Assembly (NCBI GenBank): GCA_934511165.1
Contig: CAKSWA010000001.1
Coordinates: forward strand, 79,906-143,905
Source of the DNA: an uncultured Oscillospiraceae bacterium
GTDB lineage: Bacteria; Bacillota; Clostridia; Oscillospirales; Oscillospiraceae
Direction: 5' to 3'
Length of the DNA: 64,000 nt
In this document: positions 1 through 7,329 of the stretch, piece by piece
Layout of the letters: each line of letters opens with the position of its first letter
Numbering within the stretch: the stretch's first letter is position 1
Translations under genes and position numbers: made by a program
The notes under the pieces: model-generated
Told to the model about the DNA's origin: nothing
The model's database searches: none
The model's input: the letters and a program-made list of their open reading frames with translations, nothing else

Positions 1-1267
1 GAATGCCCTGCGCGATGGGGATGATAGCATTTTTGAAGATATGACGGCTGAAAATCTCGCGCTGGTTGAGGCCCTTTGCCTTGGCGAACTTCACATAGTC
101 GGAACTCATCTGGTCCACAACATAGCGGCGCGTCCAGAGCATGAGGCTCGCGATGGAGGGCAGCGCCAGCGAGATGATGGGCAAAATCCAGGAGCGCACG
201 TCGCCGGGGCCATAGGTCGTAAAGACCGACGGCAGATTGAAGAGCGTTGTTCCGAGATAGCGGAAGAGATAGATGTACGCGAGTGAGGGCACGGCGATGA
301 TGAAGATGATGTACACCATGCCGAGCTTATCGGCAAATTTATCCTTGTTCCGCGCCATGAGAACGCCGAACGGCAGGCCGAGAATATAGGCAAGCGCCAT
401 GGCAAAGATGCCCATGATAAACGAGGTTCCGATCATGGACGGCTGCCCCTTCTGCGTTTCATAGGCTGCGTAGTGGTCGGTGAATTTCTTCATGTCCATT
501 CGGTCAAGAACGGACTTATACTTAAGCGAGCCGAAAATGATTCCGGACTCGGCTTCATAACCGGTTTCAAAGGTGACAGGGCGCTTGACCTCGGTGCCCT
601 GCGACTGGAAAAGCACACGGAGGACATCCAGACCCTGATAGGTCGGATAAGAGGTTCCGAAGTTCAGCTTGATAATGTTCTGATGAATCCACGGAAAACG
701 GCTGTCGGTATACAGCAGGTACTTGTGCGTCGTACCGCTGCCGATGAGAGCCACGCCGCCGGTGGGCGTCGTGCCGAAGGAAAGGCCGCGTTCGAGATCC
801 GGGTTCGATTCATCCTGCACGGACCATGGCGTGTCGATCACAATCAGATGGGCAAGCCAGCTCGCCATGCGCTTAATGACGGGCGTGTCCTTATAGGCAT
901 AGTAACGCCCGCTCTTCGTGAAATTGGCGATGGTGTAGCCCTGCGCGGAATACTGCTCCACAAAGGCCTGGCTTTCCGGAGAATCCGGCTCGATAGCGGC
1001 GATCATTTCCGGGCTGCCGGCTTCATAGAGCGTGAGGCAATAGTCGTTGATGCGGACGTAGTCCAGATAGCCGAGTCTTTCCCATGTGGTGTATATGTAT
1101 TCAGTTTTATCGTCGGCCTTGCCGCCGAGCTTGCGGTAGGTGCTGTCCTCAAAGAAGATGTTGTCGCGCGGGATCATCGTATAGACCATCGTAAATACGA
1201 TGAGCATGATGATAAGGACCGAGAGGAGCGAGCGCAAAAGGCGGCTCCAGATGTAGTCTTTTTTCAT
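1..1267 (-). CDS. Peptide ABC transporter permease, OppB type (C-terminus beyond the window)
   Basis: Inner-membrane permease that would move oligopeptides delivered by the lipoprotein encoded just upstream (1418-3442). The visible part has one N-terminal membrane helix (about residues 10-30), a long extracytoplasmic stretch of roughly 230 residues, then several helices and the permease EAA loop, ending with KAKGLNQREIFSRHIFKNA, which contacts the ATPase. The window stops just after this loop, so only the last helix or so is missing. The large external insert is typical of Clostridial OppB-like proteins and longer than in E. coli OppB. The start is the ATG after an AAGGAAC ribosome site. The second permease and the ATPases presumably lie outside the window. 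Confidence 0.88.
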   Translation of the reverse strand, partial: MKKDYIWSRLLRSLLSVLIIMLIVFTMVYTMIPRDNIFFEDSTYRKLGGKADDKTEYIYTTWERLGYLDYVRINDYCLTLYEAGSPEMIAAIEPDSPESQAFVEQYSAQGYTIANFTKSGRYYAYKDTPVIKRMASWLAHLIVIDTPWSVQDESNPDLERGLSFGTTPTGGVALIGSGTTHKYLLYTDSRFPWIHQNIIKLNFGTSYPTYQGLDVLRVLFQSQGTEVKRPVTFETGYEAESGIIFGSLKYKSVLDRMDMKKFTDHYAAYETQKGQPSMIGTSFIMGIFAMALAYILGLPFGVLMARNKDKFADKLGMVYIIFIIAVPSLAYIYLFRYLGTTLFNLPSVFTTYGPGDVRSWILPIISLALPSIASLMLWTRRYVVDQMSSDYVKFAKAKGLNQREIFSRHIFKNAIIPIAQGI

Positions 1268-1343
1268 AGGGTACCGTTCCTTACAATAATAGAATTGGTA
1301 CCGGTCGGCGGAGGGCAGCGGCTCTCTGCCGAACGATGCAAGA

Positions 1344-1374
1344 GAGAGCCGAGAAGCAAGGCCGCTCGGCTCTC
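1344..1374 (-). terminator. Hairpin between binding-protein and permease genes (attenuator)
   Basis: A 10-bp perfect stem (GAGAGCCGAG/CTCGGCTCTC) with an 11-nt loop lies between the binding-protein stop and the permease start. It has only a weak T-tract, so it probably allows partial readthrough, giving more binding protein than permease. The role is inferred. Confidence 0.5.
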
Positions 1375-1417
1375 CCTATTCAATTAGTCAGTTCTGTGCG
1401 TAGGTGTTTGCGCGAGA

Positions 1418-3442
1418 TTATTCGCCCTTGAGCCAGGCTTCCTTCGCGGCGTTGTACTCGGCAGCAGTCACGGGCTGCTCAAGGAGCTCCATGTACTTGA
1501 AGTACGGCACGGCGTTGTACGCAGCCTGACCATAGAGGCTGTAGGCGGCGCTGAAGGGCTTCACGCAGCTGATGGCGAGAGAGCCGCCGGAGGTGCTGAA
1601 CGGACGGAGGAAGCCGCCGCTAAGCAGCATGGCCTCGGCCTTTGCGAAGAGCTCAATGCGCTCGTCGCCGACGGCGGCGTCGGCCGCGTCAGCAACAGCC
1701 TGAATCTCATCAAGGCCGAGGGTCTTGAGAACCTTCGCCTGCTCTTCGGACTGATCCTGATCCTTGGTGTTAATGCCGGAGTAGTTGAGCATGTCGCCCT
1801 TTTCGATATTGAAGCAGCCCAGATAGGTCAGAGGATCGCCGTAGTCGGGACCCCAGCCGGCGCTGAATGCAAGGTCGGTGGAGTTGTCCACGCCGGTCGG
1901 CATGCTGTAGTGGGTGGAAAGGAACGCAGAGCGCGGCTCCAGGAACTGGAGGTCGACCTTCACATATTCGCCGATGGCGTCCTCAATGGACTTCTGCATG
2001 GCAAGAGCCATGTTCTTGAAGTTCTCGTTGGCGCCGTCGACAGGAATATCGATGTGAACGGGCCACTCGGAGATGCTGTCGCCCAGCGCTTCCTTGGCGC
2101 GCTCGGCAAAGATCTTGGCGTTATCGGGGTTATACCAGGCGTCGTGGCCGTCGGTCAGGTCGATGCCTTCATACTCGGGAAGCATTTCGGAAACGTACTT
2201 CTCAACGAGAGCGCCGTAGTTGTGGCCGTCGGAGGTCACAACGAAGGTGTAAGGAACGAGGGTGTTGCGGATAACGTCGTCTGCGAGCTCCTCGCCGCGG
2301 GCAATCGCCTCGTAGGCGTGCGCGGAGAAGGCGGCGTAAACGGCGCGGCGGAAGTCAGCGTTCAGAATGGCAGCCTTGGTGTCAGCCTTCTGAGCGTCAG
2401 TCTCCTTGCTGGTGGTGACGACGGAGGGATCGTTGTACAGAGCATAGCTCTGGCGATCCCAGTTGAAGGCGCCCCAGAAGGAGGTGGCGGTGGTCATGCT
2501 CTTGTACTGGTTGTCGGCAAAGAGCTCGTCGGCCTTCGCCTTGACCTCGGGCAGGGACTGGTTGACGGCGGTGGAGGTGACTTCGCCGTTCACGAACATG
2601 TTGAAGTTCTGGGCGGGGTCCTTACCATCGGAGTAGGTGACAACAACGTGCTGAACATGGACGTTCTCGGCATCGTAGTAGTTGGGGTTGGCGTCGAAGC
2701 GCACTTCCTGCGACGGAACGAGGGAGGACAGGATGTAGCAGCCGTTATAGAGGATGGAGTCGGGCTCAACGGCGCCGAAGTCGGAGCCCTTGGACTCGAG
2801 GAACTCGGCGTTGACCGGGAAGAGGATGCCGTAGGTGGTCATGCCGTCGAAGTAGGCGCAGGGCTTGGTGAGCGTGTAGGTGAGCTTGTTGCCATCCGCC
2901 TTAACGCCGACGTCTTCCCAAGAGCCGGTGCCTTCGGAGTACTTGCGCAGGCCGGCGATGAGGTCGACAACGAGGCCGAGAGTCTCGCTCTTGGAGTCAG
3001 CGGCGTGCTTCATGCCGGTGACGAAGTCCTCGGCCGTAACGGCGTCGTACTCTTCGCCGCTGGCGGTGGACCAGACGGCGTCGTCACGGATGGTGAAGTA
3101 CCACTCGGACGCGTCGTCGTTGTGGCTCCACTCGGTGGCCATACCGGCAATGAGCTTACCGTGAGGATCCTGGGTAAGCAGGCCTTCGATGAAGTTGTTG
3201 GTGTAGTCACCGTTGGAGGACTTGTTCGTGAAAAGGTAGTCCAGCGAGGTGATGTCGAAGCCTTCGATCATCGAGTAGGTGTCGGTCGAACGGGTGACCG
3301 ACGTGGTGTTTTCCGCAGCCGGAGCTTCGGTGGCGTCCGCCGCAGGGGCTTCGGTCGCCGAAGGAGTCGCCGGCTGGCTTCCGCACGCGGCCAGGCTCAG
3401 CACCATGACAACGGCAAGAAGCAGCGCAAGGAATTTCTTCAT
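1418..3442 (-). CDS. Oligopeptide-binding lipoprotein, SBP family 5 (OppA-like)
   Basis: Extracellular solute-binding lipoprotein that captures peptides for the ABC transporter. It starts with a lipoprotein signal (MKKFLALLLAVVMVLSLAAC, lipidated Cys at 20), followed by an Ala/Thr/Glu linker to about residue 48 and a bacterial extracellular solute-binding family 5 fold over the remaining 620 residues. At 674 aa it is longer than the usual 540-600. The start is fixed by AAGGAGGAG eight bases upstream. It is the first gene of a unit continuing into the permease, with a hairpin between them. Peptide specificity cannot be read from the sequence; other family 5 ligands such as nickel or sugars are possible but less likely. 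Confidence 0.9.
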   Translation of the reverse strand: MKKFLALLLAVVMVLSLAACGSQPATPSATEAPAADATEAPAAENTTSVTRSTDTYSMIEGFDITSLDYLFTNKSSNGDYTNNFIEGLLTQDPHGKLIAGMATEWSHNDDASEWYFTIRDDAVWSTASGEEYDAVTAEDFVTGMKHAADSKSETLGLVVDLIAGLRKYSEGTGSWEDVGVKADGNKLTYTLTKPCAYFDGMTTYGILFPVNAEFLESKGSDFGAVEPDSILYNGCYILSSLVPSQEVRFDANPNYYDAENVHVQHVVVTYSDGKDPAQNFNMFVNGEVTSTAVNQSLPEVKAKADELFADNQYKSMTTATSFWGAFNWDRQSYALYNDPSVVTTSKETDAQKADTKAAILNADFRRAVYAAFSAHAYEAIARGEELADDVIRNTLVPYTFVVTSDGHNYGALVEKYVSEMLPEYEGIDLTDGHDAWYNPDNAKIFAERAKEALGDSISEWPVHIDIPVDGANENFKNMALAMQKSIEDAIGEYVKVDLQFLEPRSAFLSTHYSMPTGVDNSTDLAFSAGWGPDYGDPLTYLGCFNIEKGDMLNYSGINTKDQDQSEEQAKVLKTLGLDEIQAVADAADAAVGDERIELFAKAEAMLLSGGFLRPFSTSGGSLAISCVKPFSAAYSLYGQAAYNAVPYFKYMELLEQPVTAAEYNAAKEAWLKGE

Positions 3443-3477
3443 TGTTTGTTCTCCTCCTTATTGGATTTTCAAACTTT

Positions 3478-3505
3478 TTTATTAAACGCGGGAAGCGTTA
3501 ATAAA
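3478..3505. promoter_or_regulatory. AT-rich inverted repeat upstream of the peptide-binding gene
   Basis: TTTATTAAACGC and GCGTTAATAAA form a near-perfect dyad with a 5-nt loop, 36 bp before the binding-protein start and just after the XRE gene. There is no T-tract, so an operator or an mRNA 5' hairpin is as likely as a terminator. Confidence 0.35.
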
Positions 3506-3525
3506 CTTTATGTATTTCCGGCGCT

Positions 3526-3759
3526 TCAGTCCTCAAAGAGCCGCGCCATGGAAATGCCGAGCTTTTCGCTCATGAGAAAGAGCGTTTCGAGCGACACGCC
3601 CTTGACCTCGGCGGCGTTGTTCGCCTCGATCTGGCTCACGAAGCTCACGCTCCGGCCGATCGCCTCGGCGAACTGCTCCTGCGTCATGCCGCGCATCTTG
3701 CGGTAATAGGCGATTCGCAGACCGAGTATTCTAAATCGTTCTCTGTAGTCCTCGCGCAT
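3526..3759 (-). CDS. Small XRE-family (Cro/C1) transcriptional regulator
   Basis: A 77-residue protein that is almost entirely one helix-turn-helix domain. Residues 9-65 carry the XRE pattern: a first helix with RILGLRIAYYRKMRGMTQEQ, the turn into FAEAIGRSVSFVSQIE, and a hydrophobic core ending in LFLMSEKLGI. There is no effector domain, so it presumably acts as a simple repressor. A GAGGAG ribosome site precedes the ATG. It lies directly upstream of the peptide transporter in the same orientation and could control it. A 9-bp inverted repeat upstream (3828-3868) is a candidate autoregulatory site. The target is inferred. Confidence 0.85.
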   Translation of the reverse strand: MREDYRERFRILGLRIAYYRKMRGMTQEQFAEAIGRSVSFVSQIEANNAAEVKGVSLETLFLMSEKLGISMARLFED

Positions 3760-3827
3760 ACGTTTTTCTCCTCACGGCAAACGGCTTTACCGGAGCGTGG
3801 TTAGTATGTACAAAGACCCCCGGCTTG

Positions 3828-3868
3828 GATTTACTAATTTTAACGAATAAAGCGTGAAATAGTAAATC
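3828..3868. promoter_or_regulatory. Inverted repeat upstream of the XRE gene (operator candidate)
   Basis: GATTTACTA and TAGTAAATC are perfect 9-bp inverted arms separated by 23 nt in an AT-rich patch, about 70-110 bp before the XRE start. Arms about two to three helical turns apart suit a dimeric repressor. No binding evidence is possible from sequence alone. Confidence 0.4.
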
Positions 3869-3993
3869 ATCCAATAGTGATTTTTTCTTCACTCACAGTG
3901 TAACATTTCCGTACCATGGCGAAAATTGTTTCACTGGGGCGGACGAAAATGGTCAATGTGACGAAAACCGAACGTTTTGTCCGGGCGCGGAGA

Positions 3994-5022
3994 TCACTCC
4001 GCGCCGCGGATCTCGACGTATTCGCGAAGGCCGTCTCGCATAATTTCCTCGTAAATTTCCCGCGCGCCGGAAACGGCATCGAGCGCGCTCTCGTCGGCGG
4101 CGAGCGCATAGGCAACCGCGCCGTCCGAGCAGGTGAAGGCGTAAAACGGCAGGCCGCGCACACTGCGAAGCTCCACGGCAGTCACGGAAACCGCGCCCTC
4201 GTCGGCGCTGTCCCAGGTGACGGCATTGGAGGCCGCCTTTTTCGGCGCAAGCGCGGGGACATCCACAGCATCGGCCAGATACGCCGCGCGGACAACGGCC
4301 TGATTGAAGTCGCCGGTATAAAGGAAGCTGAAGCGCACGCTGCACTCGCTCTGCGCGGTGCTGCCCGTGCCGCGGAAGGTGATCTCGCCGTTGTTGTTCT
4401 CGGCTGCGGTGCCGAGCTCGAGACCGTAATTGCGCAGCAGCCCGATGAGACCGCTGTGCTCCAGGAACGTCCGCGCCGCATTTTCCGGCTGCGACGAGGC
4501 GAGGAACGATGCCTGCTTATCATAGTTATCCGGCGTGAGGGGCGCGGCGTTGGGGTTCTGGAGGAGGAGCGAGCCATCCTCCGAAACGGAATATATCACA
4601 CTGCCCCAGCCGTTTGCGGCAACGTTCGCCGCGACGGTCTCGCCGAGCGATGCGAGATCGACGGATTTTAAAATGCCGGTCGTCACGGTCTCCGGCGGGG
4701 TATAGTCGCAGTCAAACCGCGTGATGGACACGCGCCGCCCGCTGCCGGTCTTGCCCGTGGAGATGGGCGCGGCGGTCTGCTCGGTCTGGAACGCGCTGCC
4801 GCCCGCACCGGGGTTGAGCTGCGGCACGGAAAGCGGGCGATCCTCCGTTTCGGGGCTTTTGTCCCGCCCGGGGAGCAGGAGGATAATGGCGGCGATCGCC
4901 GCAACGAGCATCACGCCGAGAAAGATCCAGCCGACGAGCATGACGCGCTTCTGCGAGGCGCGCCGCGCGCGGCGGGAGGCGGGTTCTTCAGTTTCTCTGC
5001 GGGGGGAACGGTAGTTTTTCAT
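3994..5022 (-). CDS. Single-pass membrane protein of unknown function
   Basis: I do not recognise this family. The 342-residue protein has a basic cytoplasmic tail (about 1-26, rich in Arg/Glu), one membrane helix (about 27-50), a low-complexity Pro/Gly/Thr linker (about 51-95), then an extracytoplasmic domain of about 245 residues with mixed alpha/beta character and no catalytic motif I can name. This layout resembles anchored proteins of the Gram-positive cell surface or regulatory two-domain proteins such as YycH/YycI, but I see no specific match. The start is the ATG after AAGGAAC. It is followed by the XRE/peptide-transporter genes on the same strand, separated by 234 bp. Confidence 0.7.
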   Translation of the reverse strand: MKNYRSPRRETEEPASRRARRASQKRVMLVGWIFLGVMLVAAIAAIILLLPGRDKSPETEDRPLSVPQLNPGAGGSAFQTEQTAAPISTGKTGSGRRVSITRFDCDYTPPETVTTGILKSVDLASLGETVAANVAANGWGSVIYSVSEDGSLLLQNPNAAPLTPDNYDKQASFLASSQPENAARTFLEHSGLIGLLRNYGLELGTAAENNNGEITFRGTGSTAQSECSVRFSFLYTGDFNQAVVRAAYLADAVDVPALAPKKAASNAVTWDSADEGAVSVTAVELRSVRGLPFYAFTCSDGAVAYALAADESALDAVSGAREIYEEIMRDGLREYVEIRGAE

Positions 5023-5043
5023 GGTGTGTTCCTTGGTTTGCGA

Positions 5044-5202
5044 GGGGAAACCCCTCCGTCAAAAACTTCGTTTTTGCCACCTCCCCTATTAAGGGAGGCA
5101 AGTGGGTTTGCGGATAACTATCTTGGCTCCCCTAATAGGGGCAGACTCTCCCCAGCGGGGAGAGATGCCGCCGAAGGCGGCAGAGAGAGGGGCGGGGCTG
5201 GC
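5044..5202. repeat. MITE-like palindromic repeat, copy 1
   Basis: The intergenic stretch begins GGGGAAACCCCTCCGTCA, continues through a hairpin around CCTCCCCTATTAAGGGAGG and a second one around GGCTCCCCTAATAGGGGC, and ends with GAGAGAGGGGCGG. The left half aligns well by eye with 32183-32249, so this is a dispersed non-coding element. The right half differs, carrying extra short hairpins (CTCCCCAGCGGGGAG and GCCGCCGAAGGCGGC). No open frame is present. The right boundary is approximate. Confidence 0.6.
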
Positions 5203-5242
5203 AGCCGTCAGGCGGACTGTGGGGTTGGGTTTCTCCGTTTTC

Positions 5243-6538
5243 TTACGCGAGCGCCGCCCAGGCGCAGCCGAGGAGCGTGGCGTCGCCGGCGAAGAGGAAT
5301 TCCGCGCCGCCGAGATTATGCCGCGCGGCATACTCCGCAATCAGTGCTTCCATGCGGGGGCGCAGCACGGGGTTGAGTTTGAGCATCGTCCCGTCCGCAC
5401 AGATGCCGGTAAGTTTTCCCGCGCTGAAGCCGCGCTCGCGCAAAATGGCGCACAGACACGCCGCCGCGATGCGCGCGGCGCGCTCGAGAAGCATCGTGTT
5501 GATCTCGGAAGCGAAGCGGCGGTCCTTCTCCGTTTCGAGCGCTTCGGCAACGGCGTTGCCGCCCATGGGGTCAAGACAGAAAGCATCCACCATCGCGCTC
5601 GTGATGGAGAGCGCGGCGATGTTCTCCCCGCTCCTGGCCGAGAGGAGGCCTTCGCGCGCAGCAAGGACAAGCGTTTCGTGCAGCAGCAGCCGATAGTATG
5701 CCCCGGAGATCATTTTTTCCGCCGGATGGTCGCCGGGCAGGCCGGAGGCTTCGTCCACGGCGATGTCCGCCGTGCCGCGCAGCGCGCGGCCGAAGCAGCC
5801 GGATTCGAGATTGACGAGCGTTTCGCCGCCCATCGCCACCGTTTCGGGCGATTTCGTGACGTCGCACGCCTTCACATGGCAGCAGGCGTTCGTGCCGGTG
5901 CCGAGAATAAAGCCGATGAAGTCGGCGTAGCGCGAGCGGTCGCACGATGCCATGCCGCCGAGCATGGAGCCGACGGTGTCGTTGATGAGCCGCCAGCGGC
6001 GAGCGCCGGACGCGCCGAGCGCGCGCATTGCCGTTTCGATGCCCTCGCATACGAGCTTTCCCTCCGCGCCGGTGACGCGCGATTCCTTGCCCATGCTGAT
6101 GATGCGCCCGTCGCCGCAGGGCAGGCACTCGCACGGGAACGAGAACGCGATGCACGCGCGCTTTGCGTCGCCCATGACGGTGAGCGCGAGCCCCGCGATG
6201 GCGCGGAACATTTCCCCGGCGGGCGTGTCCTCGCCGAGCGTGCCGGGCATGCGGCGCTTTTGGAGCGCTTCCGTGACGGGCTTCCCCGTCTCGTCAAAGC
6301 GGATGCGCCCGGCGCGGAGATTCGTGCCGCCGGCGTCGAGCACGAGAACGCTCTCCCCCGTGCGCGGTGCGCTCGCCGCGGGCAGAAACGACGGCAGCAT
6401 CATAAGCGTGGATGCTTCGCCGCGCAGCCCCGCGCGCATGTCGGCGATGTAGGCGTCCGCCAAGTCCTCAAAGGACTGCTGCTCATAGAGCATGTTGTGA
6501 CGCCGGAGAAATTCTTTGGCGGTTTCCTTTGCACACAT
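5243..6538 (-). CDS. Hexokinase, eukaryotic-type fold family
   Basis: Phosphorylates glucose or a related hexose with ATP. At 431 aa it matches the hexokinase_1/hexokinase_2 family of eukaryotes rather than bacterial glucokinase or ROK kinases. The visible marks are LDAGGTNLRAG (ATP phosphate-1 loop, about residue 68), FSFPCE (sugar-binding region), INDTVGSML (with the catalytic Asp), GFILGTGTNACC (phosphate-2 loop), NLESGCFG and EKMISGAYY. The ATG follows GGAGAGA. Placed just before the glycogen operon on the opposite strand, it could supply glucose-6-phosphate from glucose freed by amylase. Bacterial members of this family exist but are uncommon. Confidence 0.9.
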   Translation of the reverse strand: MCAKETAKEFLRRHNMLYEQQSFEDLADAYIADMRAGLRGEASTLMMLPSFLPAASAPRTGESVLVLDAGGTNLRAGRIRFDETGKPVTEALQKRRMPGTLGEDTPAGEMFRAIAGLALTVMGDAKRACIAFSFPCECLPCGDGRIISMGKESRVTGAEGKLVCEGIETAMRALGASGARRWRLINDTVGSMLGGMASCDRSRYADFIGFILGTGTNACCHVKACDVTKSPETVAMGGETLVNLESGCFGRALRGTADIAVDEASGLPGDHPAEKMISGAYYRLLLHETLVLAAREGLLSARSGENIAALSITSAMVDAFCLDPMGGNAVAEALETEKDRRFASEINTMLLERAARIAAACLCAILRERGFSAGKLTGICADGTMLKLNPVLRPRMEALIAEYAARHNLGGAEFLFAGDATLLGCAWAALA

Positions 6539-6552
6539 GGTGATCTCTCCCC

Positions 6553-6646
6553 TATCCGGGCGCGGCGCTGCGCGTCCAGGCGTTTTTTTTCAATTATCCG
6601 GGCGCGGCGCTGCGCGTCCAGGCGTTTTTTTCAATTATCCGGCGCG
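6553..6646. repeat. Tandem duplication of a 41/42-bp unit
   Basis: The unit TATCCGGGCGCGGCGCTGCG (first 20 of 42 bases) occurs at 6553-6594 and again at 6595-6635, differing only by one T in a T-run. A third partial copy, TATCCGGCGCGC, runs into the end of the lipoprotein gene. The unit holds a GC-rich palindrome plus a T-run, so it may act as a double terminator for the flanking genes. Confidence 0.75.
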
Positions 6647-7162
6647 CTCGAGCGGCTGGCATGTGCTGCCGGTGACGCTCCAGCGGCTGCACCCGCCGTT
6701 GTAGGCGAAGGGCGCAAAATAGATATCCGTCGGACCGCAATGGACGGAGCCGTCCGCGGCGGTCGACCAGCCCTCGCCGGTGTGCGGCTTGCCGTCCGGG
6801 TCGGTGATGGTAAATAATCCGTCGCCGCGCAGCTCGAGCTTCCATTCGCCGCCGTCCGCATCCACATAGGAATACGTTCCCGCCGGGACGGGCGGGGCAG
6901 GCGTGGGCGTCGGCTCCGCCGGGGTGGGTTCTGCCGTCGGCTCCGGCGTCGGGGACGGTGTCGGCGTGGGCGTCGGCGTCGGCTCCGCAGTCGGCGTGGG
7001 TGTGGGCGTGGGCGTGGGTGCCTCGGTCGGCGCCGGCGTCAGCGTCGGCGCGGCGGTGGGCTCGCTCGTGGGAAGGGACGCTGCGGGCGCTCCGCACGCG
7101 GAAAGGATACCGAGCACCGCGATCAGTACGGCGGCGGCGATTCTCTTTGTGCTTCTTCTCAT
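6635..7162 (-). CDS. Thr/Pro-rich surface lipoprotein of unknown function
   Basis: A 175-residue lipoprotein: signal peptide MRRSTKRIAAAVLIAVLGIL followed by the lipobox SAC, a Thr/Pro/Ala/Glu repeat linker (about 35-95) of the kind used to span the cell wall, and a compact C-terminal beta-rich domain of about 75 residues (around GTYSYVDADGGEWKLELRGD). A longer in-frame reading begins upstream near 7480, but the ATG at 7162 is preceded by AAGGAG and starts exactly at the signal peptide, so I use it. The stop falls inside the tandem repeat at 6635. The PT linker is shared with the proteins at 54683 and 56802, although the domains differ. Confidence 0.8.
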   Translation of the reverse strand: MRRSTKRIAAAVLIAVLGILSACGAPAASLPTSEPTAAPTLTPAPTEAPTPTPTPTPTAEPTPTPTPTPSPTPEPTAEPTPAEPTPTPAPPVPAGTYSYVDADGGEWKLELRGDGLFTITDPDGKPHTGEGWSTAADGSVHCGPTDIYFAPFAYNGGCSRWSVTGSTCQPLERAG

Positions 7163-7260
7163 GGGCTGCTCTCCTTGACGTATAGTTTCACATATATACG
7201 ATACTACATTTTTCGCTTTCTGTAAACCTCCGGGAAATGTTAAAATCTTGTACAGGCTCT

Positions 7261-7289
7261 TTTCACCGGCCAGCGAGTATGCTATACTT
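7261..7289 (+). promoter_or_regulatory. Promoter of the glycogen operon
   Basis: TTTTCA, a 17-bp spacer and TATACT at 7284-7289 with an extended TGC just before it. The -35 is weak but the extended -10 compensates. It lies about 40 bp before the glgB start. Confidence 0.55.
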
Positions 7290-7311
7290 CTAATTAATGG
7301 ATAAGCATAAA

Positions 7312-7329
7312 AAAGGAGGGGTCTCCTTG
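7312..7329 (+). promoter_or_regulatory. glgB: Ribosome site that fixes a TTG start for glgB
   Basis: An AAAGGAGGG-type site lies six to eight bases before TTG at 7327. The nearby in-frame ATG around 7297 would place this site inside the gene and has no ribosome site of its own, so TTG is the likelier start. Confidence 0.6.

Noticed and set aside
1910..3706. Long open frame (about 600 codons) antisense to the peptide-binding gene
   Set aside because: High GC makes stop-free antisense frames common. No ribosome site, low-complexity Val/Gly-rich product, and the other strand encodes a clear lipoprotein.
6900..7060. GT-rich simple repeat
   Set aside because: It is the coding strand complement of a Thr/Pro repeat linker in the lipoprotein, not a standalone microsatellite.
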